Notes under the pieces: generated by a model
Told to the model about the DNA's origin: nothing
The model's input: only the letters and a program-made list of their open reading frames with translations
Databases searched by the model: none
From: Streptomyces sp. NBC_00510
GTDB lineage: Bacteria; Actinomycetota; Actinomycetes; Streptomycetales; Streptomycetaceae
Direction of reading: 5' to 3'
Assembly: GCA_036013505.1 (NCBI GenBank)
Contig: CP107851.1
Coordinates: 2,790,001-2,854,000, forward strand
Length of the DNA: 64,000 nt
Program-made: the position numbers and the translations under genes
Part shown: positions 7,304 through 17,795 of the stretch, one piece after another
Layout: each line of letters starts with the position of its first letter
Numbering within the stretch: the first letter of the stretch is position 1

Positions 7304-9084
7304 CCCTGCATGCCGCGGGGGTTGGCCGCGGAGGACAGCACGCCGGTCTCCGGATCGCGGGCCACCGCGCACAGACGGCCCTCGGACCAGGGGGCACCGA
7401 CGGTGACGTCGTGGCCGCGGCCGCGGAGCCCGGCGATGACGGACTCCTCGAAGCGGCTCTCCACGGTGAGGCTGCCGGGCCGCATCTCCCGGGGGTGGAA
7501 GGAGCTCGGGAAGCTGTCGTTGTGCCAGTTGGGCGCGTCGATGGCGCCCTGGAGGTCGAGGCCGCCCCGGACGGGGGCGCGCAGGGCGACGCCCAGGAAG
7601 AAGTGCAGCGACCACTGGTCCTGCTGGTCGCCGCCGGGGGTGCCGAAGGCCATCACCGGCACGCCGTCGCGCAGCGCGAGCGACGGGGTGAGCGTGGTGC
7701 GCGGACGGCGTCCCGGGGTGAGGGAGTTCGGCAGCCCGGGCTCCAGCCAGGTCATCTGCAGACGGGTGCCGAGCGGGAAGCCGAGCCCCGGGACCACCGG
7801 GTTGGACTGGAGCCAGCCGCCGCTGGGGGTGGCGGCGACCATGTTGCCCCAGCGGTCGACGACGTCGAGGTGGCACGTGTCGCCGCGGGTCGCGCCGTTG
7901 TGGGCGACCGTCGGCTCGCCGACGCCCATGGCGTCGAATCCCGCTGCCGCGGCGGCGTCGTGGAGCGGAAAGTGCGGCAGCCGCGGCGTGCGGCCGCCCG
8001 GGCTGCCGGGGCGCAGCTCGTGGGAGGCCTTCGCCTGGTCGACCAGGGCGCGCCGTGCGTCGTTGTAGGCGGGTGACAGCAGTTCGGCGAGGGGGACGTC
8101 GTCCTGGGCGTCGCCGTACCAGGCCTCGCGGTCGGCCATCGCGAGCTTGGTGCCCTCGACCAGGGTGTGCACGTAGGCGGCGGAGCCGTACTCCAGGTCC
8201 TCGGGATCCGGCGGCAGCAGGGCCAGTTGCTGCAGGAAGGCCGGGCCCTGGCTCCACGGTCCGGCCTTGCAGACCGTCCAGCCGTTCCAGTCGAAGGTCA
8301 CCGGGTCCTCGTGGCGTGCCTCGTACGCGACGAGGTCGTCCCCGGTCAGGGTGGAGGCGTGGCGCTCGCCCGTGGTGTCCATCGCGGGACGGGCGGCGAA
8401 GGCGGCCAGCGCCTCGCCGATGAAGCCCTCGCGCCACACCCGCCGGGCCGCCTCGATCTGCGCCTCCCGGTCGCCGCCGGCGGCCTCCGCCTCCCGAAGC
8501 AACCGCCGCCAGGTGGCGGCGAGATCGGGGTTGCGCAGCAGATCCCCCGGCCGGGGCGGGCGGCCGCCGGCCAGGTAGAGCTCGGCCGAGGTCGTCCACT
8601 CCGTCTCGAACAGCGCCTGGATGGAGCCGACCGTGGCGCCGACCGCGTCCACCGCGGGGTGGCCGTGCTCGGCGTAGCCGATGGCGTAGGAGAGCACGTC
8701 CGCGAGCGGCTTGGTGCCGTGGTCGCGCAGCAGCACCATCCAGGCGTCGAAGGCACCGGGCACGGCGGCCGCGAGCGGACCGGTGCCGGGGACGAAGTCC
8801 AGGCCCAGCGCGCGGTAGTGGTCGATGCTCGCCCCGGCCGGGGCGGGGCCCTGGCCGCAGAGCACGCGCACGGGACCGCCCGCGGGCGCGACGATGATCG
8901 GCACCTCGCCCGCGGGTCCGTTGAGGTGCGGCTCCACCACGTGCAGGACGAACCCGGCGGCCACCGCCGCGTCATAGGCGTTGCCGCCGCTCTCCAGCAC
9001 GGCCATCGCCGACTGCGAGGCGAGCCAGTGCGTGGAGGAGGCCATGCCGAAGGTGCCTTGGAGGGTGGGCCGGGTCGTGAACAA
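7285..9084 (-). CDS. Gamma-glutamyltransferase family protein, cytoplasmic type
   Basis: 599 residues of the Ntn-hydrolase GGT family, normally matured by self-cleavage before a conserved threonine. The candidate nucleophile is the Thr in GDTCHLDV (about residue 396), followed by WGNMVAATPSGGW and the substrate-pocket segment RRPRTTLTPSLALRDG. The N terminus FTTRPTLQGTFGM runs straight into the catalytic domain with no signal peptide, unlike the secreted GGT at 26402-28216, so this one should be intracellular. TTG at 9084 was chosen because GAGGAG lies 7 nt upstream and homologues begin at FTTRP. The substrate is unknown; amidohydrolase or cephalosporin-acylase-like roles are possible. Its 3' end is the parent of the relic at 7095-7170. 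Confidence 0.85.
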   Translation of the reverse strand: MFTTRPTLQGTFGMASSTHWLASQSAMAVLESGGNAYDAAVAAGFVLHVVEPHLNGPAGEVPIIVAPAGGPVRVLCGQGPAPAGASIDHYRALGLDFVPGTGPLAAAVPGAFDAWMVLLRDHGTKPLADVLSYAIGYAEHGHPAVDAVGATVGSIQALFETEWTTSAELYLAGGRPPRPGDLLRNPDLAATWRRLLREAEAAGGDREAQIEAARRVWREGFIGEALAAFAARPAMDTTGERHASTLTGDDLVAYEARHEDPVTFDWNGWTVCKAGPWSQGPAFLQQLALLPPDPEDLEYGSAAYVHTLVEGTKLAMADREAWYGDAQDDVPLAELLSPAYNDARRALVDQAKASHELRPGSPGGRTPRLPHFPLHDAAAAAGFDAMGVGEPTVAHNGATRGDTCHLDVVDRWGNMVAATPSGGWLQSNPVVPGLGFPLGTRLQMTWLEPGLPNSLTPGRRPRTTLTPSLALRDGVPVMAFGTPGGDQQDQWSLHFFLGVALRAPVRGGLDLQGAIDAPNWHNDSFPSSFHPREMRPGSLTVESRFEESVIAGLRGRGHDVTVGAPWSEGRLCAVARDPETGVLSSAANPRGMQGYAVGR

Positions 9085-9125
9085 TTCCGTACTCCTCGCG
9101 CCGGGGGTGCACCTACACTCGCACG

Positions 9126-9944
9126 GTGCCCCACGAGCCCGAACACGTACCCCCTGTCTCCTCCATGGCACGGTCGCTCGCCCGGGTCCCCGGTGTGGTC
9201 GCGGTGATGCTGGGCGGCAGCCGGGCGCGCGGAACGCACCGCCCCGACTCAGACTGGGACCTCGGCGTGTACTACCGCGGCGAGCCGGACCTGGAGGCGC
9301 TCGCCACGCTCGCCGCCGAGGCGACGGGCGGACCGGTGGAGATCGCCGGCCCCGGCGGCTGGGGTCCCTGGGTGAACGGCGGGGCGTGGCTGCGCGTGGA
9401 CGGCGTCCAGGTCGACTGGATCCTGCGGGACCTGGACCGGGTGGGGCGGGTGTGGGACGACTGCCTCACCGGCCGATACGAGGTGGGTGTCCAGGCCGGC
9501 CATCCGCTGGGCTTCTGGTCCCCCGTGTACGCCGGTGAGGTCGCCCTCGGCCGCGTCCTGTCCGACCCGGCGGGTGAGCTGACCGCACTGCGCGAGCGGA
9601 CGCTGGTCTACCCGGAGCCGCTGCGCGAGGCCCTCGTCGGGGCCTCCTGGGAGGCGGACTTCCTGATCGTGAACGCCCGCAAGTCCGCGGGCGCCGGGGA
9701 CGTCCTGCACGCCGCCCTGTGCCTTTCGCGGGCGGTCGGGGTGCTGACGCAGTCGCTCCACGCCCACCACCGCGTGTGGTGCCTCAACGAGAAGGGCGCC
9801 CTCGCCGCCGCGGGCGCCCTCCCCGACACCCCGCCCGGCTTCCGGTCCCGCGCCGAAGCGGTGCTGTCCGGCCTCGGCGACCCGGTGACGGCGGTGGAGG
9901 ACGCCGCCGCCCTCGTCGCGGACGTACGCGCGGCGCTGGGCTGA
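9126..9944 (+). CDS. Minimal nucleotidyltransferase-domain protein
   Basis: 272 residues. The N-terminal pol-beta-like nucleotidyltransferase core is plain: VMLGGSRARGTHRPDSDWDLG (about residues 28-48), with the GS motif and the DxD metal pair. The C-terminal half is helical, as in the kanamycin-nucleotidyltransferase-like family. Such proteins transfer NMP groups to small molecules, tRNA or partner toxins; no HEPN partner is adjacent, so a MNT-HEPN toxin pair is not supported. GTG start, divergent from the GGT-like gene across 41 nt that must hold both promoters. Confidence 0.8.
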   Translation: MPHEPEHVPPVSSMARSLARVPGVVAVMLGGSRARGTHRPDSDWDLGVYYRGEPDLEALATLAAEATGGPVEIAGPGGWGPWVNGGAWLRVDGVQVDWILRDLDRVGRVWDDCLTGRYEVGVQAGHPLGFWSPVYAGEVALGRVLSDPAGELTALRERTLVYPEPLREALVGASWEADFLIVNARKSAGAGDVLHAALCLSRAVGVLTQSLHAHHRVWCLNEKGALAAAGALPDTPPGFRSRAEAVLSGLGDPVTAVEDAAALVADVRAALG

Positions 9945-9986
9945 CCGCGGGCGGAAACGCGCGGGCCCCGGTGCCGGACGAGCGGA

Positions 9987-10910
9987 TCAACCGATGTTGG
10001 TGTGCTGCGCCCAGTCGTTGTGGAAGGTGAATCCGCCGCTCGCCGGCGGCATCGGCGACTGGACCTCGATCCAGCACAGCGGCTCCGTGCCGAGGGCCGC
10101 GAATCCGTGCGACGCGCCGACCGGCGCGAAGACGAGGTCGCCGGCCCCGGCCAGGTCCTGCGCACCGTCGCAGAAGGACCGCGTCCGGCCGGAGATCAGG
10201 TAGTAGATCTCCTCGAACGGATGGAAGTGCTCCTTCGCGGTCTTGAGCGGGACGTTGTCCACCACGCCCGGGGTGAACTGCACGATGAACATCGCGTGGT
10301 GCCGCGCCCCGAGGAGATCGTCCACCATCATGCGGATCTGGACGTTCTGCACGTTCGCCCCGTGGTAGCCGGGCATGGAGATCGACCCGGGCGGCGCCAT
10401 GTCCGTCTGATCGAAGTGACCGACGTACGGCTTGGCCGGGTCGAGTTCGTCGACGGCCACGCCCTGCGTCGGCACCCGGGTCTCGGGCGCTTCGAACACC
10501 CCCCACGTCCCCCTGCCGTCGATGGGGCGCGGCTGGGGAGCGTGCACGCGCAACATGCGCACGCGCTGATCCGTGGGGTTGCTCCACGCGTGACCGACGG
10601 CGTAGGGCACGAGGCCGAAGTCATGGGGACGCAGGGCGTACTGGTGGTCGGCCACCGCGAGCAGCGGGTTGCCCTCCAGGACGAAGAACGACTCCTCGAA
10701 CGGGTGCCGGTGACCGATGACGTGGCCACCGGGCTCGAGTTCGACGATCGCGATCGACAAATGGCTGGCGCCACTGTCCGGGCCGAGGAAATGCGCCACG
10801 CTGACGCCCTTGCCCGGCTCACTCGGATGCGACTCGACGAACTCCAGGGAGTCCCCCCGGCGGATGCTCAAGGATCGGGGAGCTCGCGAGACCTCTGCTG
10901 ACTGCTTCAT
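9987..10910 (-). CDS. Bicupin protein
   Basis: 307 residues with two cupin barrels. Each carries a His-rich metal motif: GHRHPFEESFFVLEG (about residues 65-79) and EHFHPFEEIYYLISG (about 232-246). Bicupins include oxalate decarboxylases, ureidoglycine aminohydrolase and several dioxygenases; the sequence does not match any of these closely enough to name. ATG 10910 was chosen because GAAAGG precedes it by 5 nt; GTG 10916 is also possible. It is a single-gene unit convergent with the nucleotidyltransferase gene. Confidence 0.75.
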   Translation of the reverse strand: MKQSAEVSRAPRSLSIRRGDSLEFVESHPSEPGKGVSVAHFLGPDSGASHLSIAIVELEPGGHVIGHRHPFEESFFVLEGNPLLAVADHQYALRPHDFGLVPYAVGHAWSNPTDQRVRMLRVHAPQPRPIDGRGTWGVFEAPETRVPTQGVAVDELDPAKPYVGHFDQTDMAPPGSISMPGYHGANVQNVQIRMMVDDLLGARHHAMFIVQFTPGVVDNVPLKTAKEHFHPFEEIYYLISGRTRSFCDGAQDLAGAGDLVFAPVGASHGFAALGTEPLCWIEVQSPMPPASGGFTFHNDWAQHTNIG

Positions 10911-10916
10911 GGTCAC

Positions 10917-11065
10917 CTTTCCCTGCTTGGTCCAGTGGTACGAGACTGTTCACAACTGCTGTTAGTCGAGACAAAATCGCAGGTGAACGAGGGTGTGGCC
11001 GGTGGGCGAGGGGCACCCCCCGATATACGTTCGCGCCGGGCCGGCAGCCGTCCTACCCTCGGCCC
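10917..11065. promoter_or_regulatory. Divergent promoter region, bicupin / sirtuin
   Basis: 149 nt between divergent genes, the AT-richest stretch nearby (10943-10980). A long-range inverted repeat GTTCAC (10948-10953) / GTGAAC (10983-10988) brackets it and could be an operator. No clear -10/-35 pair could be assigned. Confidence 0.35.
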
Positions 11066-11806
11066 ATGGCCAGGCCTCTCGTAGCCGTCCTCAGTGGCGC
11101 AGGTATCTCCACCGACTCCGGCATCCCGGACTACCGCGGTCCGAACGGGCTGTGGCGGCGCGATCCGGAGGCCGAGAAGCTCGTGACGTACGAGCACTAC
11201 ATGGCCGATCCCGATGTGCGCCGCAGGTCGTGGCGGATGCGCGTGGAGAGCCCGACGCTGGAGGCGCGGCCCAACGCGGCGCACGACGCGATCGTCCGGC
11301 TGGAGCGGTCGGGTGTGGCGGTGCGCGTGATCACGCAGAACGTGGACGGGCTGCACCAGATGGCGGGGCTGCCCGAGCGCAAGGTGCTGGAGCTGCACGG
11401 CACGGCCCGCGCCGTCGTCTGCACGCGGTGCCACGACCGGGCGCCGATGGACGACGCGCTGGCGCGGGTCCGGGCGGGCGAGCCGGACCCGGCGTGCGGG
11501 AAGTGCGGCGGGATCCTGAAGTCGGCGACCGTCATGTTCGGGCAGCGGCTGGATCCGGTGGTGCTGGGCAACGCGATGGCCATCGCCAAGGGCTGCACGG
11601 TCTTCATCGCGGTCGGCACCAGCCTGCAGGTGCAGCCGGCCGCGTCACTCGCCGGGATCGCGGCGGAGCACGGGGCGCGGCTGGTGATCGTCAACGCCGA
11701 GCCGACGCCGTACGACGAGATCGCGGACGAGTTGGTGCGCGAGCCGATCGGGACCTCGCTGCCCGCGCTCCTGGACGGGATCGCCCGGGAGGCCGCCGCG
11801 GGCTGA
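11066..11806 (+). CDS. Sir2-family NAD-dependent protein deacylase
   Basis: 246-residue sirtuin that removes acyl groups from protein lysines using NAD. The complete set of motifs is present: SGAGISTDSGIPDYRG (about residues 10-25), TQNVDGLH near 90, the catalytic His in LELHG near 109, a CTRC/CGKC zinc knuckle (about 118-152), AVGTSLQVQP near 178 and VNAEPT near 206. The Tyr-x-x-Arg pair that marks desuccinylases such as CobB is not obvious (the region reads RRSWRMR), so acyl preference is open. It stands alone and faces the aldo/keto reductase gene across a shared terminator. Confidence 0.93.
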   Translation: MARPLVAVLSGAGISTDSGIPDYRGPNGLWRRDPEAEKLVTYEHYMADPDVRRRSWRMRVESPTLEARPNAAHDAIVRLERSGVAVRVITQNVDGLHQMAGLPERKVLELHGTARAVVCTRCHDRAPMDDALARVRAGEPDPACGKCGGILKSATVMFGQRLDPVVLGNAMAIAKGCTVFIAVGTSLQVQPAASLAGIAAEHGARLVIVNAEPTPYDEIADELVREPIGTSLPALLDGIAREAAAG

Positions 11807-11811
11807 CGGCG

Positions 11812-11839
11812 GTGCCCCGGACGGATCGTCCGGGGGCAC
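11812..11839. terminator. Terminator between convergent sirtuin and aldo/keto reductase genes
   Basis: Arms GTGCCCCGGACG and CGTCCGGGGGCAC pair with one bulged base around a GAT loop, 6 nt after the sirtuin stop. The arrangement fits a bidirectional terminator. Confidence 0.75.
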
Positions 11840-11865
11840 GGCTCAGGGCAGGTTCGCTGCGGCGG

Positions 11866-12849
11866 TCACCAGCGGTGGTGGACCTGGGCGCGGATGCGCC
11901 GGTCGTACAGGTCCCGCACGGCGTCCAGCGTGCTCTGCGGCAGCGGCGGCAGGGCGGCGGCCTCGGCGTTGGCGCGGGCCTGCTCGACGGAGCGGGCGCC
12001 GGGGATCACAGTGGTGACGCCAGGCTGCTGGATGATCCAGCGGAGCGCCGTCTGGGCCGGGGTCGCGCCCTCCTGGGAGAGGGCGGTGAACTCGGCGGCG
12101 GCCTCCAGGCCGGTCGCGTAGTCGACGCCGGAGAAGGTCTCGCCCTGGTCGAAGGACTCGCCGTGCCGGTTGTAGGTGCGGTGGTCGTCGGCCGGGAAGA
12201 CCGTGTCCTTGGTGTAGCGGCCGGACAGCAGACCGGAGGCGAGGGGCACGCGGGCGATGATGCCCACCCCGGCCTCGGCGGCGGCCGGCAGGACCTGCTC
12301 CAGCGGCTTGAGGCGGAAGGCGTTGAGGATGATCTGTACGCTCGCGACGCCCGGCCGGGCGATCGCGGTCAGCGCCTCCTCGCAGGTCTCGACGCTGACG
12401 GCGTAGGCCGCGATGCGCTCCTCCTCGACGAGGGTGTCGAGGGCGTCGAAGACCGCGTCCGAGGAGTAGACGGCGGTCGGCGGGCAGTGCAGCTGCACCA
12501 GGTCGAGGGTGTCGACGCCGAGATTGGCCCGGGACCGGTCGTTCCAGGCGCGGAAGTTGTCCAGGACGTAGTTCTCGGGGACCTGGGCGACCCGGCGGCC
12601 CATCTTCGTGGCGACGAAGATCCCGGCGTCCGGGCGCTCCCGGAGGTAGCGGCCGATCAGCTGCTCGCTGCGTCCGTCGCCGTAGACGTCCGCCGTGTCG
12701 AAGAGGGTCACGCCCTCCGCCACGGCCGCGTCCAGGACGGCGAGTGCGTCCTCCTCGCGGACCTCGCCCCAGTCGGCGCCCAGCTGCCAGGTGCCGAGAC
12801 CCACGACGGACACCTTGCGGCCCGTCCTGCCCAATACGCGCTGCTCCAT
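11866..12849 (-). CDS. Aldo/keto reductase
   Basis: 327-residue NADPH-dependent (beta/alpha)8 oxidoreductase. Visible features are LGTWQLGADWG (N-terminal strand), the catalytic Asp/Tyr in FDTADVYGDGRSE (about residues 50-62), the catalytic Lys in VATKMGR near 79, DLVQLHCPP near 115 and the C-terminal cofactor motif VIPGARSVEQARAN. It resembles the general AKR11/YajO-like group; the carbonyl substrate cannot be deduced. ATG start with little Shine-Dalgarno. It is separated by 50 nt from the downstream-facing CrtI-like gene on the same strand and may be read together with it. Confidence 0.88.
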   Translation of the reverse strand: MEQRVLGRTGRKVSVVGLGTWQLGADWGEVREEDALAVLDAAVAEGVTLFDTADVYGDGRSEQLIGRYLRERPDAGIFVATKMGRRVAQVPENYVLDNFRAWNDRSRANLGVDTLDLVQLHCPPTAVYSSDAVFDALDTLVEEERIAAYAVSVETCEEALTAIARPGVASVQIILNAFRLKPLEQVLPAAAEAGVGIIARVPLASGLLSGRYTKDTVFPADDHRTYNRHGESFDQGETFSGVDYATGLEAAAEFTALSQEGATPAQTALRWIIQQPGVTTVIPGARSVEQARANAEAAALPPLPQSTLDAVRDLYDRRIRAQVHHRW

Positions 12850-12899
12850 GCCTGCGATGCTAGTCGCTGCCCCGCCGGCCGCGGCCGACGGGGCGGGCG

Positions 12900-14330
12900 C
12901 TACCGGCGGGCGGCCCCCTCCAGGTGGCGGCGCACGGCGCGGGCCGCGTGGTGGCCGGGCATGCCGTGGACGCCGGGGCCGGGCGGGCTGGCGGAGGAGC
13001 AGAGGAACACCCCGGGGCGCGAGGTGGTGTACGGGTTCCACTGCAATTTGGGGCGGAATGCCATCTGCAGGCCGGCGAAGGCCCCGCTGCCGATGTCGCC
13101 GCCGACGTAGTTGGCGTTGCGAGCGGCGAGTTCGGCCGGTCCGCTGACCGCCCGGGCGAGGACGAGGTCCCGGAAGCCGGGGGCGAAGCGCTCGATCTGC
13201 CGCTCGACGGCCTCGGTGGCGTCGCCGCGCCAGCCGTTGGGCACGTGCCCGTACGCCCAGAAGACGTGCTTGCCCTCGGGGGCCCGCCCGGGGTCGACGA
13301 CGGTGGGCTGGGCGGTGATGAGGAACGGGGTCCGCGGCGGGCGGCCGCGCACCGCCCGGTTCAGCGCGTCGCCGATCTCGCCGAAGGTCGGCCCGATGTG
13401 CACGGTGCCGGCCCGGCGGGCCTCGGCGGCGGTCCAGGGCACGGGACCGTCCAGGGCGTAGTCGATCTTCCAGACCGCGGGTCCGTAGCGGTAGTTCCGG
13501 TACGCGTCGCCGAGCCCGGCGATGCGCGCCAGCGCGGTCGGCGAGGTGTCGAAGACGTACGCGCGCGCCGGCGGCAGCTCGTCGAGCTTGCGGACCATGA
13601 CGCCGGTGTGGACGGTGCCGCCGAGCAGCCGCAGGTAGGACGCGAGGGCGTCGGCGAGCGACTGCGAGCCGCCGCGCGGGACCGGCCAGCCGACCTCGTG
13701 GCCGGAGACGGCGAACATCAGCGCCGTCGCACCGGTGAGCGGGCTGGTCAGCGGGGCGATCGCGTGGGCGGCGAGACCGGCCAGCAGCCCGCGGGCCTTC
13801 TCGTCGCGGAACAGCCGGGCGAGCACGGCCACCGGCGGCAGCCCGGTCAGTCCGAAGCTCGCGAAGCGCAGCGGGTCGCGGGGCAGTCCCCGCCACTGGG
13901 GGCGCAGGAAGTCGTGGGCGAGGGTCTTCCAGCGGCCGATGTAAGGGGCCAGGAGCCTGCGGTAGGTGCCCGCGTCGCGCGGTCCGAGCGAGGCGGCGGT
14001 CGCGCCGACGGTGCGGTCCAGCACCGCCGCGGTGCCGTCGTCGAAGGGGTGCGCGAGCGGCAGCTCGGGGTGGAGCCACCGCAGGCCGTGGTCGGCGAGC
14101 GGCATCGCGTTGAACGCGGGCGAGCCGGCGCCGAACGGGTGCACGGCCGAGCAGGGGTCGTGGTGGAAGCCCGGCAGGGTCAGTTCCTCGGTGCGCGCGC
14201 CGCCGCCGACGTGGTCGCCGGCCTCGAAGAGCTCCACGGAGTGTCCGGCGCGGGCGAGTTCGACCGCGGCGGTCAGGCCGTTGGGCCCGGCTCCGACGAC
14301 GATGACGTCCGTGACGTGTGCCCTGCTCAT
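12900..14330 (-). CDS. FAD-dependent phytoene-desaturase-like oxidoreductase
   Basis: 476 residues of the CrtI/amine-oxidase-like flavoprotein group. The N-terminal dinucleotide motif is [21 protein letters not shown] (about residues 9-29), followed by [15 protein letters not shown], and the C-terminal [21 protein letters not shown] closes the FAD site. No carotenoid gene (crtB, crtE, crtY) is nearby, so a role in carotenoid synthesis is not supported; this subgroup is common as orphan oxidoreductases. Its ATGA overlaps the stop side of the phosphatase-family gene by 4 nt, so the two are translationally coupled. Confidence 0.82.
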   Translation of the reverse strand: MSRAHVTDVIVVGAGPNGLTAAVELARAGHSVELFEAGDHVGGGARTEELTLPGFHHDPCSAVHPFGAGSPAFNAMPLADHGLRWLHPELPLAHPFDDGTAAVLDRTVGATAASLGPRDAGTYRRLLAPYIGRWKTLAHDFLRPQWRGLPRDPLRFASFGLTGLPPVAVLARLFRDEKARGLLAGLAAHAIAPLTSPLTGATALMFAVSGHEVGWPVPRGGSQSLADALASYLRLLGGTVHTGVMVRKLDELPPARAYVFDTSPTALARIAGLGDAYRNYRYGPAVWKIDYALDGPVPWTAAEARRAGTVHIGPTFGEIGDALNRAVRGRPPRTPFLITAQPTVVDPGRAPEGKHVFWAYGHVPNGWRGDATEAVERQIERFAPGFRDLVLARAVSGPAELAARNANYVGGDIGSGAFAGLQMAFRPKLQWNPYTTSRPGVFLCSSASPPGPGVHGMPGHHAARAVRRHLEGAARR

Positions 14331-15145
14331 CGGTCACCTGCCATGAGGTCGACGACCCGTCGCGCGGTCGCCTCGTCGCGCGCCACGGAGAAGGGGAAGG
14401 CGTTGCCGCCGCCGATGCGGAAGGGCACGCCCTCCGCGGTGATGCTGGCGCCGCCGGCCTCGGTGACCAGCAGCAGTCCGGCCGCGTGGTCCCAGGGCGA
14501 CTCCCAGGTGAAGGCGACGGCGTCGATGGCGCCCCGGGCGACCTCCAGGTAGTCCAGCCCGGCGCAGGTGCACTGACGGGACTCGACGCCGTCGGTGCCG
14601 AGCCCCTCGAACCGGCGCCGCTCCTGTTCGTCGAGGAAGGCGAACTGCGAGGTGGCGACGGTGAGCGCGGACCCACCGGAGTCGCGGGCGGTGCGGATCG
14701 GCTCGCCGTTGAGCAGGGCGCCCCCGCCGCGCCGGGCGGTGGCCATGAGGGCCAGCCTCGGCACGTACGTCCAGGAGGCGTGGACCTCGCCGCCGCGGGC
14801 GAGTGCGACGAGCGTGGCGAACTCGGGCCTACCGGCGACGAAGTTGGCGGTGCCGTCGACGGGGTCGACGATCCACACCGGGTCGACCCCGCCGATGCGG
14901 CGCAGGATGCCCGGGTCGGCGTGCACGGCCTCCTCCCCCACCACGACCGAACCGGGCAGCAACGCCGGCAGTTCCTCGGCGAGCCGCAGCTCCGCCTCGC
15001 GGTCGGCGACGGTGACCAGGTCCCCCGGTCCGGTCTTGTGGCTGATGTCGGCTGCGCTCAGCCGGCGCCAGCGCGGCACGACCTCCGCCTCGGCGGCCGC
15101 GCGCACCGTGTCCTCGACCGCCTTGAAGAGTGCGTCATCGATCAC
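14327..15145 (-). CDS. Inositol-monophosphatase-family phosphatase
   Basis: 272 residues of the Mg-dependent IMPase/FBPase/CysQ family. The metal and phosphate motifs are all visible: VVGEEA (about residues 67-72), [19 protein letters not shown] (about 90-108) and the C-terminal [17 protein letters not shown] (about 215-231). Substrates in this family include inositol phosphates, histidinol phosphate, fructose bisphosphate and PAP; none can be chosen here. First gene of a two-gene unit, coupled to the CrtI-like oxidoreductase by a 4-nt overlap. The inositol catabolic cluster is 30 kb away and unrelated in arrangement. Confidence 0.88.
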   Translation of the reverse strand: MIDDALFKAVEDTVRAAAEAEVVPRWRRLSAADISHKTGPGDLVTVADREAELRLAEELPALLPGSVVVGEEAVHADPGILRRIGGVDPVWIVDPVDGTANFVAGRPEFATLVALARGGEVHASWTYVPRLALMATARRGGGALLNGEPIRTARDSGGSALTVATSQFAFLDEQERRRFEGLGTDGVESRQCTCAGLDYLEVARGAIDAVAFTWESPWDHAAGLLLVTEAGGASITAEGVPFRIGGGNAFPFSVARDEATARRVVDLMAGDR

Positions 15146-15202
15146 TCCTCCATCAGACCAGATCGTCCGCGGCGCCGCGCACCCGTGGTGGCTTTGGCGG
15201 GT

Positions 15203-16741
<1,539 letters not shown>

Positions 16742-16758
16742 GGGTGCGGTGCTCCCCC

Positions 16759-17778
16759 TCAGCCGCGCAGTGCGGGGATGACGGTGGAGCCGTAGGCGTC
16801 GATGGTGGATTCCCTGGCGTCGTGCATGTCGTAGACCGCGAACTGGTCGACGCCGAGGGCCTTCAGGGCGCGCAGCTTCTCGATGTGGCGCTCCGGGGTG
16901 CCCAGGAGGCAGAAGCGGTCGACGATCTCGTCGGGGACGAACGCGGTGTCGGGGTTCCCGGAACGGCCGTGGTGCGAGTAGTCGTACCCCTGACGGGCCT
17001 TGATGTAGTCGGTGAGTTCGTCGGGGACGGAGGCGGAGTGCTCGCCGTACCTGGTCACCAGGTCGGCGACGTGGTTGCCGACCATGCCGCCGAACCAGCG
17101 GCACTGGTCGCGGGCGTGGGCCAGCGCGTGCGGGGAGTCGTCCTCGGTGACGTACGCGGGGGCCGCCACGCAGACCTTCACCTGCGAGGGGTCCCGGCCG
17201 GCGGCGACCGCGGCGTCCCTGACCGACTTGACCATCCACTCGGTCAGGTACACGTCGGCGAGCTGCAGGATGAACCCGTCCGCCTTCGCCCCGGCGATCG
17301 CCAGCGCCTTCGGCCCGTACGCCGCCATCCACACCGGCAGTTCCGCCCCCTCCTTGATCCAGGGGATGCGGATGACGGTGCCGCCGAGGTCGGCCTCGCG
17401 GCCCTCGGCGAGCTCGCGGATGACGTGCATCGCCTCCTCGATGCGGGCGAGGGTGTTGGGCTTGCGGCCCGCCACTCGCATCGCCGAGTCGCCCCGGCCG
17501 ATGCCGCAGATCGTCCGGTTGCCGAACATCTCGTTCAGCGTGGCGAAGGTCGAGGCGGTCACCTCCCAGGTACGGGTGCCCGGATTGGTGACCATGGAGC
17601 CGACGACCATCCGCTCCGTCCGCGCCAGGATCTGGCTGTAGATGACGAACGGCTCCTGCCACAGCACCGTGGAGTCGAACGTCCAGCCGTGGGTGAAGCC
17701 GTTGCGCTCGGCGCGCCGCATCAGCTCCACGACCCCCGACGCGGGCGGGTCCGTCTGCAGGACGAGTCCGAAGTCCAT
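16759..17778 (-). CDS. LLM-class flavin/F420-dependent oxidoreductase
   Basis: 339 residues of the luciferase-like TIM-barrel family that binds FMN or coenzyme F420. Typical blocks are DFGLVLQTDPP, GWTFDSTVLWQEP, GSMVTNPGTRTWEVTAS (about residues 61-77), GIGRGDSAMRVAGRKP and PVWMAAYGPKALAIAGAKADGFILQ (starting about 152). From memory it fits the CPS_4081-type subfamily often found beside dihydropyrimidinases and NCS1 permeases. It sits between those two genes, 17 nt from each. The reaction is unproven; because no dihydropyrimidine dehydrogenase is present, it is a candidate for the reductive first step or for oxidation of an alternative hydantoin-like substrate. Confidence 0.85.
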   Translation of the reverse strand: MDFGLVLQTDPPASGVVELMRRAERNGFTHGWTFDSTVLWQEPFVIYSQILARTERMVVGSMVTNPGTRTWEVTASTFATLNEMFGNRTICGIGRGDSAMRVAGRKPNTLARIEEAMHVIRELAEGREADLGGTVIRIPWIKEGAELPVWMAAYGPKALAIAGAKADGFILQLADVYLTEWMVKSVRDAAVAAGRDPSQVKVCVAAPAYVTEDDSPHALAHARDQCRWFGGMVGNHVADLVTRYGEHSASVPDELTDYIKARQGYDYSHHGRSGNPDTAFVPDEIVDRFCLLGTPERHIEKLRALKALGVDQFAVYDMHDARESTIDAYGSTVIPALRG

Positions 17779-17795
17779 GGGTCCACGCGCCTTTC

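Larger units (their letters stand above)
6962..7375. repeat. Decayed tandem duplication spanning two convergent gene ends
   Basis: Copy 1 is about 6962-7170 and copy 2 about 7179-7375. Both contain a Nudix 3' end followed by an antisense GGT 3' end. Landmarks are GAGGCCGAGGAG at 6979-6990 and about 7196-7207, and CCACCGCGTAAC at 7104-7115 and 7292-7303. The offset falls from 217 to 189 nt because copy 2 has lost bases. In copy 1 only the Nudix part is still coding; in copy 2 only the GGT part is. Confidence 0.8.

Noticed and set aside
9126..9944. MNT-HEPN toxin-antitoxin pair
   Set aside because: The nucleotidyltransferase-like gene is larger than MntA proteins and has no HEPN partner on either side.
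12900..15145. CrtI-like oxidoreductase as part of a carotenoid cluster
   Set aside because: No phytoene synthase, GGPP synthase or cyclase is nearby; its coupled partner is an IMPase-family phosphatase.
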